NCBI GenBank assembly: GCA_001916715.1
Contig: MNSZ01000049.1
Coordinates: 1-51,627 of the forward strand
From: Firmicutes bacterium CAG:24053_14
Lineage (GTDB): Bacteria; Bacillota; Clostridia; Oscillospirales; Oscillospiraceae
DNA length: 51,627 nucleotides
Reading direction: 5' to 3'
Program-made: the position numbers and the translations under genes
Shown: piece after piece, positions 7,345 through 15,711 of the stretch
Layout: every line of letters starts with the position of its first letter
How positions within the stretch are numbered: the stretch's first letter is position 1
Notes under the pieces: model-generated
What the model saw: only the letters and a program-made list of their open reading frames with translations
Told to the model about the DNA's origin: nothing
Database searches by the model: none

Positions 7345-8126
7345 TTTTTTAGTTGCGCTTTACCGCACCTACCGATATGCATATCTCTGGTGGCCCGGTG
7401 TCGAAGTTGCCGACGAAACCATGGTTGCCCGCACTTTTTCAGAGGCGCATTGGCGCAGCTACGGATACGGTTTTTGCGGTAGCCCGGTATCGAGACTGCC
7501 GACAAAACCGTGTTTGCCTCGCACTTTTTCAGAGGCGCTTTGGTGCAGCTACGGATACATTTATCTCTGGTTGCCCGGTTCGAACCTGCGGAGAAAACCG
7601 TGTTTGCCTCGCGTAACACAAGTGCGGTGCTGAGTTTTAGGGCGCACCACATTGGCTCACCTGTCAAGGGGAGCAGGCAGCTTTGCTGCCGAGGGGTTGA
7701 CAGCTATTAGCTCTCCGCTGCGGCCCCCGGTCGCTTGTAGGGAACGGATTCATCCGTTCCGTTGTGATGGTTTTGCCGGTAGTTCCCGGTCGGGCTGACG
7801 CAACAAACGTATCGGTATCAGCGTTGATGCGCCTCTAAAAAAACGGGCGGCCAATGGCCGCCCCTACGATTCTATTTTACTGCCGTCAAAACCGTAGCAC
7901 GCGGAACGGATAAATCCGTTCCCTACAAGGGTGCGGCGCGAAATTCAGCGGTGCACTAACGTTACGCGAGGCAGCTATGGTTTCCACCATTGTTCCGAAC
8001 CGGGCGACCGCAAAACTCAGCACCGCACTTATGTATGGCGGCAGTTTTACGGTTTCGTCGGTAACTTCGACACCGGGACACCGGAAATCACCGTATCCGT
8101 AGCTGCGTCAAATCGCCTCTAAAAAG
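7345..8126. repeat. Intergenic composite repeat, cluster 3, with three 90-bp tandem units
   Basis: Three left-terminal units start at about 7345, 7435 and 7525 with an exact 90-bp period: TTTTTAG/TTTTTCAG, then a GGCGC...CAGCTACGGATAC stretch, ...GCCCGGT...CCGACAAAACCG.... They are followed by the palindromic modules (GGAACGGAT..ATCCGTTCC twice, GGGCGGCCAATGGCCGCCC, GCAGGCAGC...GCTGCC) and two right termini, GCGCCTCTAAAAAAA (7832) and TCGCCTCTAAAAA (8114-8126). The last one contains the stop codon of the dehydratase-family gene. No credible coding sequence is present. Confidence 0.85.
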
Positions 8127-9663
8127 CGTCGCAGTCGTCGAAGTCAAGGAGAGTGGGATCGACGGGCGTTTCGCGCAGGACGCTGGTCATGTACTGGTTG
8201 ACCTGGCGGCGCATATCGCGGCGTGAGATCGTGCGCGGATCCATGAGATCCTGCTGCACCCAGATGAAATTGATGTTTCTCTCGCGCGCCTGTTCATCGA
8301 AAATGCCCTGAAGTCCGTCCATGCCCTTGCAGGATATCTGGTCGTACATGATGATGGTATCGACATTATACTCCTCGGCAACGCACCACATCTCGTCAAC
8401 GGCATTGCGATAGCCGCCCTTGGTGTGCTTGCGCATGGTCGCGCGCTGATAGGTCAGCGCAACGCCCTCGAGCATAGTTTCGGGCGTGGAGGTGTCGATT
8501 ATGACCTGCGAAATATGCGTTTCCATATCCATGACGGATACAATGCCCCAGCACTGCTCGAGCCAGTTGGAGAAATTGGTGTAGTAGTTCGCCGGGCACG
8601 ACCAGACAAGCGCCTTGTGGCGCATTTCGGCCGAGCACGGCAGGCGCTTTTCGTAAGCGTCGGTCATAAGCTTATGGACCCTTTTATCGGCCTTGTTGAA
8701 GCGCTGATCCATGCCGCCGTGCAGATGATAGGTGTACATGCGGTACAGCCACGGCGTTGGGCCGGTCACCTGCGGATGATCGGTGCGGTTTATCTCCCAC
8801 AGGTCGAGATGGAAACGAGTTACCTCGTTATAGCTCTCGAGAGCTTTGGCAAAGGCGTCCCAGTCAAACTTCTCGCCGGTGTGCTCTTCAATGAACTTTA
8901 TGCAGCCGCGCAGCTCCTCGACGGCGTACTTCTGCGCGTCAACATCGTCGTTATAGCGCAGCGGAACGCCGAGGCAGTAGGTCGGCAGCTTGAAATAGCG
9001 ATCCTGGAACGACGTGGTCATGATGCTGCCGTCGCAGGGCATGTTGCAGGCGATGAAGCACTTGCCGAAGATCGGGAAATCGCCCTCGGCGGCAACGCCG
9101 GCCTCGGCAGACGGCAGAGGGCACACATCGGCAGGTACGCCGAAATTCTCTATCGCATCGAGATACACCGGCGGAAGCTGCTGATTTATCATAGAGGACA
9201 GGAAGATGGGTATGGTCTGCACGGGAATGCCGATGAGGTTCGGGAAGCCTGCCATAAGCTCGGTAGGAACAAGCTCGTCAAAGCAGACGATGCGGTCGGC
9301 AAGCGATTTTTTGCCGCCGATGTTCTGATCGGCATTGAAGGAGTCGGCAATGATATCGATGGTGTGCTTTATTATTATGTCATACAGCGCGTGGCCTGCG
9401 CGAAGCTGCACGCCGCGCATACCCTCGAGCTGGCGGTCGATAAACTGCGGCAGCGTGAGGTAGGTCAACATCCAGCGATAGCGGAAAATGCCCTTGACGA
9501 CCTGAATCGGCGACTGGAGAACAAATTTTATCATGTCCTTCCACATGACGCACCACCAGCCGTAGTCAACGAGGGTGTCCTTAATTCCGCGCCACTCGCG
9601 CCAGCGGCGAACGCCGGTCTTATCTATGTAGCTAAGTCCAAGATTTCTCGGTTTTCCTGCCAT
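8119..9663 (-). CDS. 2-hydroxyacyl-CoA dehydratase/benzoyl-CoA reductase family subunit
   Basis: 514 aa of the HgdB/BcrB (COG1775) family. Members bind a [4Fe-4S] cluster and catalyse radical-based dehydration of 2-hydroxyacyl-CoA (or ring reduction) after one-electron activation by an HgdC-type ATPase. Candidate cluster ligands include the cysteines in DVCPLPSAEAG, GKCFIACNMPCDG and TYCLGVP. At 514 aa it is longer than the usual 370-430-residue subunits. It starts one base after the stop codon of the upstream partner (TGACATG), so translation is probably coupled. The last codons are GCT TTT TAG, where TTTTTAG is the terminus of repeat cluster 3, so the repeat supplies the stop. No activator ATPase gene or CoA-transferase is present nearby, so substrate and pathway remain open. 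Confidence 0.85.
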   Translation of the reverse strand: MAGKPRNLGLSYIDKTGVRRWREWRGIKDTLVDYGWWCVMWKDMIKFVLQSPIQVVKGIFRYRWMLTYLTLPQFIDRQLEGMRGVQLRAGHALYDIIIKHTIDIIADSFNADQNIGGKKSLADRIVCFDELVPTELMAGFPNLIGIPVQTIPIFLSSMINQQLPPVYLDAIENFGVPADVCPLPSAEAGVAAEGDFPIFGKCFIACNMPCDGSIMTTSFQDRYFKLPTYCLGVPLRYNDDVDAQKYAVEELRGCIKFIEEHTGEKFDWDAFAKALESYNEVTRFHLDLWEINRTDHPQVTGPTPWLYRMYTYHLHGGMDQRFNKADKRVHKLMTDAYEKRLPCSAEMRHKALVWSCPANYYTNFSNWLEQCWGIVSVMDMETHISQVIIDTSTPETMLEGVALTYQRATMRKHTKGGYRNAVDEMWCVAEEYNVDTIIMYDQISCKGMDGLQGIFDEQARERNINFIWVQQDLMDPRTISRRDMRRQVNQYMTSVLRETPVDPTLLDFDDCDAF

Positions 9664-9664
9664 G

Positions 9665-10861
9665 TCAGCGCCCTCCCTTTTCCTTGTGGATCTGTTTTAT
9701 CTCGAGGCTCTCGACAAACGCCTGAACGCGTGTGCGCAGCTGGCCGGACGCGTTGCCGGTGTATTCCCTGTCAACGCAGACGGTCGGATAATTATACAGC
9801 TCGGTCATGACGTGCGAGGCAAGCGCGCGCTCATAGCCCCAAAATTCACAGAACTTCATCTGCTCGTAGATAATGCCCTGGGCATTGTACTCCTTTGCAA
9901 GCTTATCGACAAATTCGTATCGGCCGTGGACCTTATCCTGCGACATATAGCGCGGACACTGGCTCGTTTCCTGATAAAATCGGCAGATCTGGTCGAGCGC
10001 AGGCTCGGAGTCGCTGAGAACGATCTCCTGCCTGCCGGGGAAGGAGCCGAAGCAGAAGCGGTCGGCAACGATGAGCGCGCCGGACTGCTCGACGGTGCGC
10101 GTGAAGTCAAGATCGTCGATCTCGCTTCCGACGACCACGACGCGCGCGCGATGCGCAGGCTTTGCGTCGGGAACGCGAGTTTTGACCTCCTCGAGCGTCT
10201 CGCGCAGCTTATCGATTATAAGCGCCTTCGGGCAGCAGTAGGAAACAAGGCACAGAACGTGGAACTCATAGCCCGTTATGGGCGGGTTCGCGAGCTTGCG
10301 CATATCGCCGATCTCGGTTATGATGCGGCATACCTCGTTGTGCTCGGCAACGGCTTTGCGTATGGAAGCATCGGAAATGTCCGTTCCGTATCTCTCGTGC
10401 AGCGGCTCAAGGACTTTTTTGGTGATCTGGTTTTTGTAGTGCTCGAGGCCGTGGGGCGTGACCTTGAACGGCACATCGATGAAGGACACGAAGAAATTTT
10501 CGTTCTTCACCAGCTGCAAGACCTCAAAATGCTCGAGCGTGCGGTTCATCTCGGTGCATGTCTCGCCGCCGGCAAGCGCCGACAGGAAGTTATAGCCGCC
10601 CTCGATGCCGCGCTCGACAAGCGCCTTGGCGTAGCCGCACAGATAGTTTGTCATGTAGTAGGTCGATATCTCCAGCGAGCCTGTGCGCGGCGCTCTCATT
10701 CGGACGGAAAAGCAGTTGTCAAGGTTGAGCAAAACCTCGGGCATGTGATAGCAGGTGTAGCCCACCGCATGCTTTCCCTCCGACACGGCCTGCATGACGA
10801 GCTCGTTTGCCGCCTCGTCGAGCAGATGCTCGAAGTAGATAAGGTGCTTTAAGTCTTTCAT
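9665..10861 (-). CDS. 2-hydroxyacyl-CoA dehydratase/benzoyl-CoA reductase family subunit (partner)
   Basis: 398 aa, same COG1775 family as its neighbour and expected to form the heterodimer with it. Characteristic segments are GYTCYHMPEVLL (about 35-46), a mid-region SYCCPKAL and the C-terminal EQMKFCEFWGYERALASHVM, which are typical positions for cluster cysteines and substrate binding. The ATG at 10861 was chosen because GGGAGG lies directly before it; an in-frame TTG four codons earlier overlaps that Shine-Dalgarno. A near-consensus promoter lies upstream (10918-10946). It is divergent from the C_GCAxxG_C_C gene. The reaction is not identifiable from sequence; amino-acid fermentation is a reasonable inference. 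Confidence 0.85.
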   Translation of the reverse strand: MKDLKHLIYFEHLLDEAANELVMQAVSEGKHAVGYTCYHMPEVLLNLDNCFSVRMRAPRTGSLEISTYYMTNYLCGYAKALVERGIEGGYNFLSALAGGETCTEMNRTLEHFEVLQLVKNENFFVSFIDVPFKVTPHGLEHYKNQITKKVLEPLHERYGTDISDASIRKAVAEHNEVCRIITEIGDMRKLANPPITGYEFHVLCLVSYCCPKALIIDKLRETLEEVKTRVPDAKPAHRARVVVVGSEIDDLDFTRTVEQSGALIVADRFCFGSFPGRQEIVLSDSEPALDQICRFYQETSQCPRYMSQDKVHGRYEFVDKLAKEYNAQGIIYEQMKFCEFWGYERALASHVMTELYNYPTVCVDREYTGNASGQLRTRVQAFVESLEIKQIHKEKGGR

Positions 10862-10917
10862 TTTTCCTCCCAATTATTAAAAAATCATTAGTTCGTCCAA
10901 GATTTATCATTACAATT

Positions 10918-10946
10918 AGTATATTATGTATAAAGCTCTGTGTCAA
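10918..10946 (-). promoter_or_regulatory. Sigma-A promoter of the dehydratase-family pair
   Basis: Minus strand: TTGACA (10941-10946), 17-bp spacer, TATACT (10918-10923). It is near consensus, which suggests strong expression of the two-subunit operon. Confidence 0.8.
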
Positions 10947-10971
10947 CAAAAACCTATTGAGTATATGGCGT

Positions 10972-11000
10972 TTGACAGAGGCATGACTATGGTTTATGAT
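10972..11000 (+). promoter_or_regulatory. Sigma-A promoter of the redox protein/two-component operon
   Basis: Plus strand: TTGACA (10972-10977), 17-bp spacer, TATGAT (10995-11000). It is back to back with the dehydratase promoter, with only 25 bp between the two -35 boxes, so one regulator bound here could affect both. Confidence 0.8.
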
Positions 11001-11033
11001 ATATTATTATAAAGAATACCGGAGGGATAAGCT

Positions 11034-11435
11034 ATGAGCAAAAAGGAGCTTGCCGCGCAGTATCACGCCTCGGGCTGCAACTGCGCGATGGCCGTCGGCT
11101 GCGCGTTCTGCGACAAGGCCGGCGTGAGCGAGGACGAGATGAAGGCGCTCACTCGCCGCTACGGCGGCGGCGCACACAAATACTGCGGCGCGCTTTTGGG
11201 CGCTGTTGCCGCGATGAACATGGCAAGCGGTCAGCTCAACGAGGACGATCCCGCTGTGCTCGATGGGAAAGCATCGGACAAGGCCGCCGAGCTTCTGCGC
11301 AGATTCGAGGCGAAAAACGGCTCGGTGTTCTGCCGCGAACTCAAGGGGCGCGACACCGGCGTTGTGCTCCGTCCGTGCCGCGGCTGCGTCGAGGATGCGG
11401 CCGAGCTTGCCGAAGAGATATTCGAGGGAAAATAA
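11034..11435 (+). CDS. C_GCAxxG_C_C family redox protein
   Basis: 133-aa small cytoplasmic cysteine-rich protein of the C_GCAxxG_C_C family (putative redox-active, sometimes beside flavin or iron-sulfur enzymes). The pattern is visible: SGCNCAMAVGCAFC (C15, C17, C23, C26), GGGAHKYCGALLGA, FCREL and the terminal CRGC. GGAGGG precedes the ATG. It leads an operon with the response regulator, whose ATG follows this gene's TAA directly. The biochemical role is not established for the family; a disulfide or metal-linked sensing function beside a two-component system is inference. Confidence 0.88.
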   Translation: MSKKELAAQYHASGCNCAMAVGCAFCDKAGVSEDEMKALTRRYGGGAHKYCGALLGAVAAMNMASGQLNEDDPAVLDGKASDKAAELLRRFEAKNGSVFCRELKGRDTGVVLRPCRGCVEDAAELAEEIFEGK

Positions 11436-12107
11436 ATGTACCGTATCTTTATCGTCGAGGACGACCCCGGCATAGCCGAGGGCATAAAGCGGCAGGCCGA
11501 GGCCTGGGGACTTGAGGTGCGCTGTGCGGACGATCTGCGCAATGTTATGGGCGAGTTTGCCGCCTTTTCGCCGCACCTTGTGCTGCTGGACATAACCCTG
11601 CCGTTTTTCAACGGCTATCACTGGTGCAGCGCGATCCGCGCGGTGTCGAAAGTGCCGATAATATTCATATCCTCGGCGGCCGACAGCATGAACATCGTCA
11701 TGGCAATGAGCATGGGCGCGGATGATTTCATAGCAAAGCCCTTTGACGGCAGCGTGCTCATGGCCAAGATACAGGCGCTTTTGCGCCGCAGCTATGATTT
11801 TGCGCCGGGCATGCCCATCATTGAGCACCGCGGCGCGATACTCAACACAGACGATAACTCGCTTTCCTACAACGGGAAAAGCATTGCGCTGACCAAAAAC
11901 GAATACCGCATCCTGCTGTGCCTTATGCAGAGCCGCGGCAAGGTCGTCAGCCGCGAAAAGCTCATGGAAAAGCTGTGGGAGAACGACAGCTTCGTGGACG
12001 AGAACACCCTGACCGTCAACGTCGGCAGACTGCGCAAAAAGCTCGACGCCGCCGGGCTTGAGGGCTTTATCGCGACGAAATTCGGCGTAGGCTACATCGT
12101 GGAGTGA
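11436..12107 (+). CDS. OmpR-family response regulator (BceR-like)
   Basis: 223-aa DNA-binding response regulator. The receiver domain (1-115) has the acidic pair D9/D10, phospho-acceptor D52 (LVLLDITLP) and K101 (IAKPF). A winged-helix output domain follows (about 125-223; LTKNEYRILLCLMQSRGKVVSREKLMEKLW...VNVGRLRKKLD). The start codon abuts the upstream stop codon and the kinase gene begins 5 bp downstream, so the three genes form one operon. The sequence style matches the BceR/VanR-type regulators that respond to cell-envelope antibiotics, but no BceAB-type ABC transporter is adjacent. Confidence 0.92.
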   Translation: MYRIFIVEDDPGIAEGIKRQAEAWGLEVRCADDLRNVMGEFAAFSPHLVLLDITLPFFNGYHWCSAIRAVSKVPIIFISSAADSMNIVMAMSMGADDFIAKPFDGSVLMAKIQALLRRSYDFAPGMPIIEHRGAILNTDDNSLSYNGKSIALTKNEYRILLCLMQSRGKVVSREKLMEKLWENDSFVDENTLTVNVGRLRKKLDAAGLEGFIATKFGVGYIVE

Positions 12108-12111
12108 TAAA

Positions 12112-13101
12112 ATGAAGCTTTTTGGCGAATATTTAAAAGAGCATGCGCGGCTTATCGCGGCGTCGGTGCTTGCAGCGGCGATATTCCTTGCAAGCTTTGC
12201 GCTTTACGGGCTGCCGCTGCTGGCGGTGGCGTATCCTGCGCTGCTGTGCCTTGTGCTGGCGGCCGTATTCGCCATACGCGACTTTGCACAGGCAAAACGC
12301 CGTCACGCCGAGTTCATGGCGCTCACGGAGATAACCGCCGCAGAGGAGAAGATGCTGCCTCCGGCAAGGAGCATAGACGATGCCGACTATCGCCGGATTA
12401 TCGCGCTTCTGGCCGAAAGCCGCGAAAAAATAAGCCGCAGCGCTCACCGCCGCTGGAGCGACACGCTCGATTACTACACCGTGTGGGTGCATCAGATAAA
12501 AACGCCGATCGCATCCATGCGCCTGACGCTTGAAGGCTCCGACTCGCCGGAGTCGCGCAAGCTGTCGGCCGAGCTTGGGCGCATCGAGCGGTATGTCGAG
12601 ATGGCGCTTGTGTACCTGCGCCTCGATTCCGAAAGCAGCGACTATGTCATCCGCGAGTTTGAGCTTGACCCGTTCATTCGCCGCTCGGTGAAGAAATTTG
12701 CCGGCGAGTTCATCTCAAAGCGGCTGAGCCTTGAGCTTGAGCCGTCGGGCGCGAGCGTCGTCAGCGACGAGAAGTGGCTGGCCTTCGTTGTTGAGCAGGT
12801 GCTTTCAAATTCGCTTAAATACACGCGCGAGGGCAGCGTGAGGATATATCTTGCCGAGCCGAAAACACTGTGCATACGCGACACGGGCATAGGCATCGCG
12901 CCCGAGGATCTGCCCCGCATTTTCGATAAGGGCTACACGGGACTCAACGGCCGTGCCGCCCTGCGTGCGAGCGGACTCGGGCTGTATCTTTGCCGCCGTG
13001 TCTGCCGCAAGCTCGGCCACGAGATATCCGCCGTTTCCGCCCCCGGCAAGGGCACGGAGATAAGGATAGACCTCAGCAGCTATGACCTCGACCCGGAGTA
13101 A
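12112..13101 (+). CDS. Intramembrane-sensing sensor histidine kinase (BceS-like)
   Basis: 329-aa membrane kinase. Two transmembrane helices lie close together (about 13-33 and 36-55) with almost no extracellular loop, the hallmark of BceS-type intramembrane-sensing kinases. They are followed by a dimerisation segment with phospho-acceptor H127 (YTVWVHQIKTPIASMRL) and an HATPase domain with N233 (VLSNSLKYT), DTGIGI and GLGLYL boxes. Such kinases normally take their signal from a BceAB transporter. None is encoded here: downstream lies repeat cluster 4 and then folD, so the system is an orphan within this window or works with a distant transporter. Confidence 0.9.
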   Translation: MKLFGEYLKEHARLIAASVLAAAIFLASFALYGLPLLAVAYPALLCLVLAAVFAIRDFAQAKRRHAEFMALTEITAAEEKMLPPARSIDDADYRRIIALLAESREKISRSAHRRWSDTLDYYTVWVHQIKTPIASMRLTLEGSDSPESRKLSAELGRIERYVEMALVYLRLDSESSDYVIREFELDPFIRRSVKKFAGEFISKRLSLELEPSGASVVSDEKWLAFVVEQVLSNSLKYTREGSVRIYLAEPKTLCIRDTGIGIAPEDLPRIFDKGYTGLNGRAALRASGLGLYLCRRVCRKLGHEISAVSAPGKGTEIRIDLSSYDLDPE

Positions 13102-13109
13102 AGCGGCCT

Positions 13110-13590
13110 TTGGCCGCAGTGAAGAGTGAATAATGAATGATGAATAATTATGGTGTACCGATTCGGTTTTTGCGGTATCCCGACCTGTGGGTACCGGCAA
13201 GGCCATTGCAAACGGGCGAGCAATGCTCGCTCCTACTATGGGATGCCGCAAAATCCGGCAGCGCACTAACGTAGCGCGAGAGTTTTACGGTTTCGTCGGC
13301 AGTTTCCGGTCGGGAAGCCGCAATAAATGTATAGGAGAAGCGCCAAAACGCTACTAAAAGACGGAACGGATAAACCCGTTCCCTACATGGTGCAGATGAA
13401 ATTTGCACTAATATAGCACAATCTCCCGGAGCGCGGAACAGCATGGTTTCCACCATTGTTCCGAACCGGGTTCACGCAATAAACGTATAAGGAGTGCTCC
13501 CGGAGTGCGGAACAGCATGGTTTCCACCATTGTTCCGAACCGGGTTCACGCAATAAACGTATAAGGAGTGCGCCAAGGCGCTACTAAAAA
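13110..13590. repeat. Intergenic composite repeat, cluster 4, forming the folD leader
   Basis: Contains the AT-rich GAATAATGAATGATG stretch, GGGCGAGCAATGCTCGC, a degenerate GGAACGGAT palindrome and the TTTGCACTAATATAGCACAA module. It ends in two near-identical 74-bp tandem units (13423-13496 and 13497-13570). Each begins CTCCCGGAG and ends CGTATAAGGAGTGC. The second continues as CGCCAAGGCGCTACTAAAAA up to one base before the folD ATG. The repeat therefore provides the whole 5' region of folD, including its only Shine-Dalgarno-like AAGGAG. Confidence 0.85.
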
Positions 13591-13591
13591 T

Positions 13592-14437
13592 ATGGGAGTT
13601 TTGATAGACGGAAAAAAGCTCGCGGAGAAGCTCTGCGAGGAGGTGAAAAGCGAGGCGGCGGCGATGAGCCGCAGGCCCTGCCTTGCGGCGGTGCTGGTAG
13701 GAGACGACCCGGCATCGCAGATATATGTGCGCAATAAGGAGCGCGACTGCCTCAAGTGCGGCATAGACAGCCGCCGATATGACCTCGCGGCCACAACGTC
13801 GGAGGCAGAGCTTCTGCGGCTTATCGCGGCGCTCAACGCCGACGACGGCGTTGATGGAATTCTCGTGCAGCTTCCGCTGCCGGAGCAGGTATCCGAGCGT
13901 GCGGTGATAAACGCGATCGCGCCGGAAAAGGACGTGGACGCCTTCCACCCGATAAACGTCGGCCGCATGGTCACGGGCGAGGGTACGCTTATGCCGTGTA
14001 CGCCGGCCGGGATAATGGATATGCTGCACGAATACGGCATTTCGCCCGACGGCAAACACTGCGTCATAGTCGGACGCAGCAACATCGTCGGCCGCCCGAT
14101 GGGGCTTATGCTGCTCAACGCCGACGCAACCGTGACATATTGCCACCGGCACACTCGGGATCTTGCGTCGTTTACGCGGCAGGCGGATATTCTCATCGTC
14201 GCGGCAGGCTCGCCGAGGCTTATTCGCGGCGATATGGTAAAAGACGGCGCAGCCGTTATCGACGTCGCCATGAACCGTGACCCCGAGACCGGCAAATTCT
14301 TTGGCGACGTGTGCTTTGACGAGGTCGAGCCGAAGGCGGCGTTCATAACGCCCGTACCGGGCGGCGTCGGCCCGATGACGCGCGCGAGACTGATGAAAAA
14401 CATCCTCGCCGCAGCAAAGTGCAGGGCAGAAAAATGA
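13592..14437 (+). CDS. folD: Methylenetetrahydrofolate dehydrogenase/cyclohydrolase FolD
   Basis: 281-aa bifunctional one-carbon enzyme that interconverts 5,10-methylene-THF, 5,10-methenyl-THF and 10-formyl-THF. Motifs: AVLVGDDPASQIYVRNK (catalytic YxxxK near residue 45-55), DGILVQLPLPEQV, CTPAGIMDML, the NADP-binding VIVGRSNIVGRPMG and the C-terminal PVPGGVGPMTRARLM. Length is normal. The ATG at 13592 gives the usual N terminus (MGVLIDGKKLAEKL). The only Shine-Dalgarno-like sequence, AAGGAG, is 23 bp away, but a GCGCC-AA-GGCGC hairpin lies in between and could bring it close. The next gene overlaps the stop codon (ATGA), so the two are translationally coupled. Confidence 0.95.
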   Translation: MGVLIDGKKLAEKLCEEVKSEAAAMSRRPCLAAVLVGDDPASQIYVRNKERDCLKCGIDSRRYDLAATTSEAELLRLIAALNADDGVDGILVQLPLPEQVSERAVINAIAPEKDVDAFHPINVGRMVTGEGTLMPCTPAGIMDMLHEYGISPDGKHCVIVGRSNIVGRPMGLMLLNADATVTYCHRHTRDLASFTRQADILIVAAGSPRLIRGDMVKDGAAVIDVAMNRDPETGKFFGDVCFDEVEPKAAFITPVPGGVGPMTRARLMKNILAAAKCRAEK

Positions 14438-15489
14438 ACGATAAGCGGCTGTACGGCATTGACCTGTTCAAGGCACTGGCGATGTTCCTCGTCGTCGTTC
14501 TGCATGTCAACACACTCGGCACAGCATTCGACAGCAGCGTGCCCGGCTCTGCACAGTGGTGGCTGACCGACGGCATGATGACCGCGGCTTACTGCTGCGT
14601 TGACTGCTTTGCTCTGGCGACGGGCTTTCTCATGGCCGAGCGCGCATTCAGACCCGGCCGCATCGTATCGCTCTGGCTTCAGGTCGCGTTCTATGCCGTG
14701 GTAACGACTGTTGTGTGGTACTTTGCCGTTCCCGGTGCGGTCGGGATCAAAGATATCGTATCGGCGTTTTTCCCTGTGCTCACGTCAAAATACTGGTACT
14801 TCTCGGCGTATTTCGTGCTGTTTTTCTTCATGCCGTTTATAAATGCAATGCTGCATGCGCTCGACAAGCGCTCAAGAGGCGCGCTGCTTGCCGCGGTGTT
14901 TGTATTTCTGTCGCTGCTGCCGACCTTCAGGCCGCTGGGCGTTATCCCGCTCTCGGCAGGATACTGCTTTTTCTGGCTGGCGGCACTGTACATCATCGGC
15001 GCATGCATAAAGCTCGACAGGCTGTATGAGCGCGCGAGCGGAAAAACATTCGTGCTTTTATATTTTGCCTCGATCGCCGTGATGCTGCTGTGGCAGCTCG
15101 TGTTCGGTGCGGAAAGCGAGACGCTTATAAGCTATGTTTCGCCGACGGTGCTGCTGTGCTCGGTCGCGCTGCTGTGCGCGTTTTGCCGCCTTCAGGTCGG
15201 CGAAAGCTTCAAGGGCGCGGCAAAGTTTTTAAGCTCGACCTCGTTCGGCGTGTATCTTATCCACATAAGCCCGTTTATCTTGGCAAACTACATAGCGGAC
15301 AGTTTTGCATTTATCGCCGGTCTCAATGCGGCGCTCGTCATTCCGTGCGAGCTTGGCTGCGCGGCGGCAATATACGCCGTGTGTACGCTTATAGAGTTCC
15401 TGCGGCAGAAGCTTTTTGCCCTGTGCGGCATTGACCGCCTTGCGGATATCGTCAGCGGGAGGCTTGACCGGGCCGCCGCAAGGCAATAA
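14434..15489 (+). CDS. Acyltransferase 3 family membrane protein
   Basis: 351-aa polytopic protein of the AT3/OafA-like family, with about ten hydrophobic helices. It begins with the family signature YGIDLFKALAMFLVVVLHV (residues 6-24), in which the terminal histidine is the usual catalytic residue. It probably transfers acetyl or succinyl groups to a cell-surface polysaccharide or lipid. The ATG at 14434 overlaps the folD TGA by 4 bases; the in-frame ATG 15 bp upstream lies inside folD and is less likely. The pairing with folD has no obvious metabolic sense. A short GC-rich inverted repeat follows the stop codon (15495-15515) without a T run. Confidence 0.87.
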   Translation: MNDKRLYGIDLFKALAMFLVVVLHVNTLGTAFDSSVPGSAQWWLTDGMMTAAYCCVDCFALATGFLMAERAFRPGRIVSLWLQVAFYAVVTTVVWYFAVPGAVGIKDIVSAFFPVLTSKYWYFSAYFVLFFFMPFINAMLHALDKRSRGALLAAVFVFLSLLPTFRPLGVIPLSAGYCFFWLAALYIIGACIKLDRLYERASGKTFVLLYFASIAVMLLWQLVFGAESETLISYVSPTVLLCSVALLCAFCRLQVGESFKGAAKFLSSTSFGVYLIHISPFILANYIADSFAFIAGLNAALVIPCELGCAAAIYAVCTLIEFLRQKLFALCGIDRLADIVSGRLDRAAARQ

Positions 15490-15711
15490 AAAGAGCAGGC
15501 CGGCAAGCGGCCTGCATAAACAGGGTTGTGGGATAAAGATATGAGCCGCGGCCTTGCTTTGCAAGACCTATTGGATAAGCTGTGCTTAGATAATACATCG
15601 CCCGCGCGGCCTTGTAAAGAGCGAAAAAGCACTGCTTTTGTCGAATGGAAAAATTTTTGCAAATAATTCTTTTCCTATCGGGAATACTGAGTGGGAAAGG
15701 AGTGTTTGCAA

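Noticed and set aside
7345..7615. Possible CRISPR array (regular 90-bp repeats)
   Set aside because: The units are contiguous with no unique spacers, and they diverge as a whole. No cas gene is present.
7265..7667. Open frames running through the repeat clusters (also at 2076, 21442, 31330, 47524)
   Set aside because: They simply translate the shared repeat modules in various frames. The same words recur with stops and frame changes, and no family is recognisable.
8425..9810. Long open frame (461 codons) on the plus strand
   Set aside because: It lies wholly antisense to the dehydratase-family gene, lacks a Shine-Dalgarno and has low-complexity, arginine/alanine-rich composition typical of a frame shadow in GC-rich DNA.
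10861..10873. TTG start at 10873 for the dehydratase partner
   Set aside because: That TTG overlaps the GGGAGG Shine-Dalgarno, which properly serves the ATG at 10861.
15495..15515. Rho-independent terminator after the acyltransferase
   Set aside because: The 8-bp GC stem is good but no T run follows on the plus strand. It is left as an inverted repeat only.
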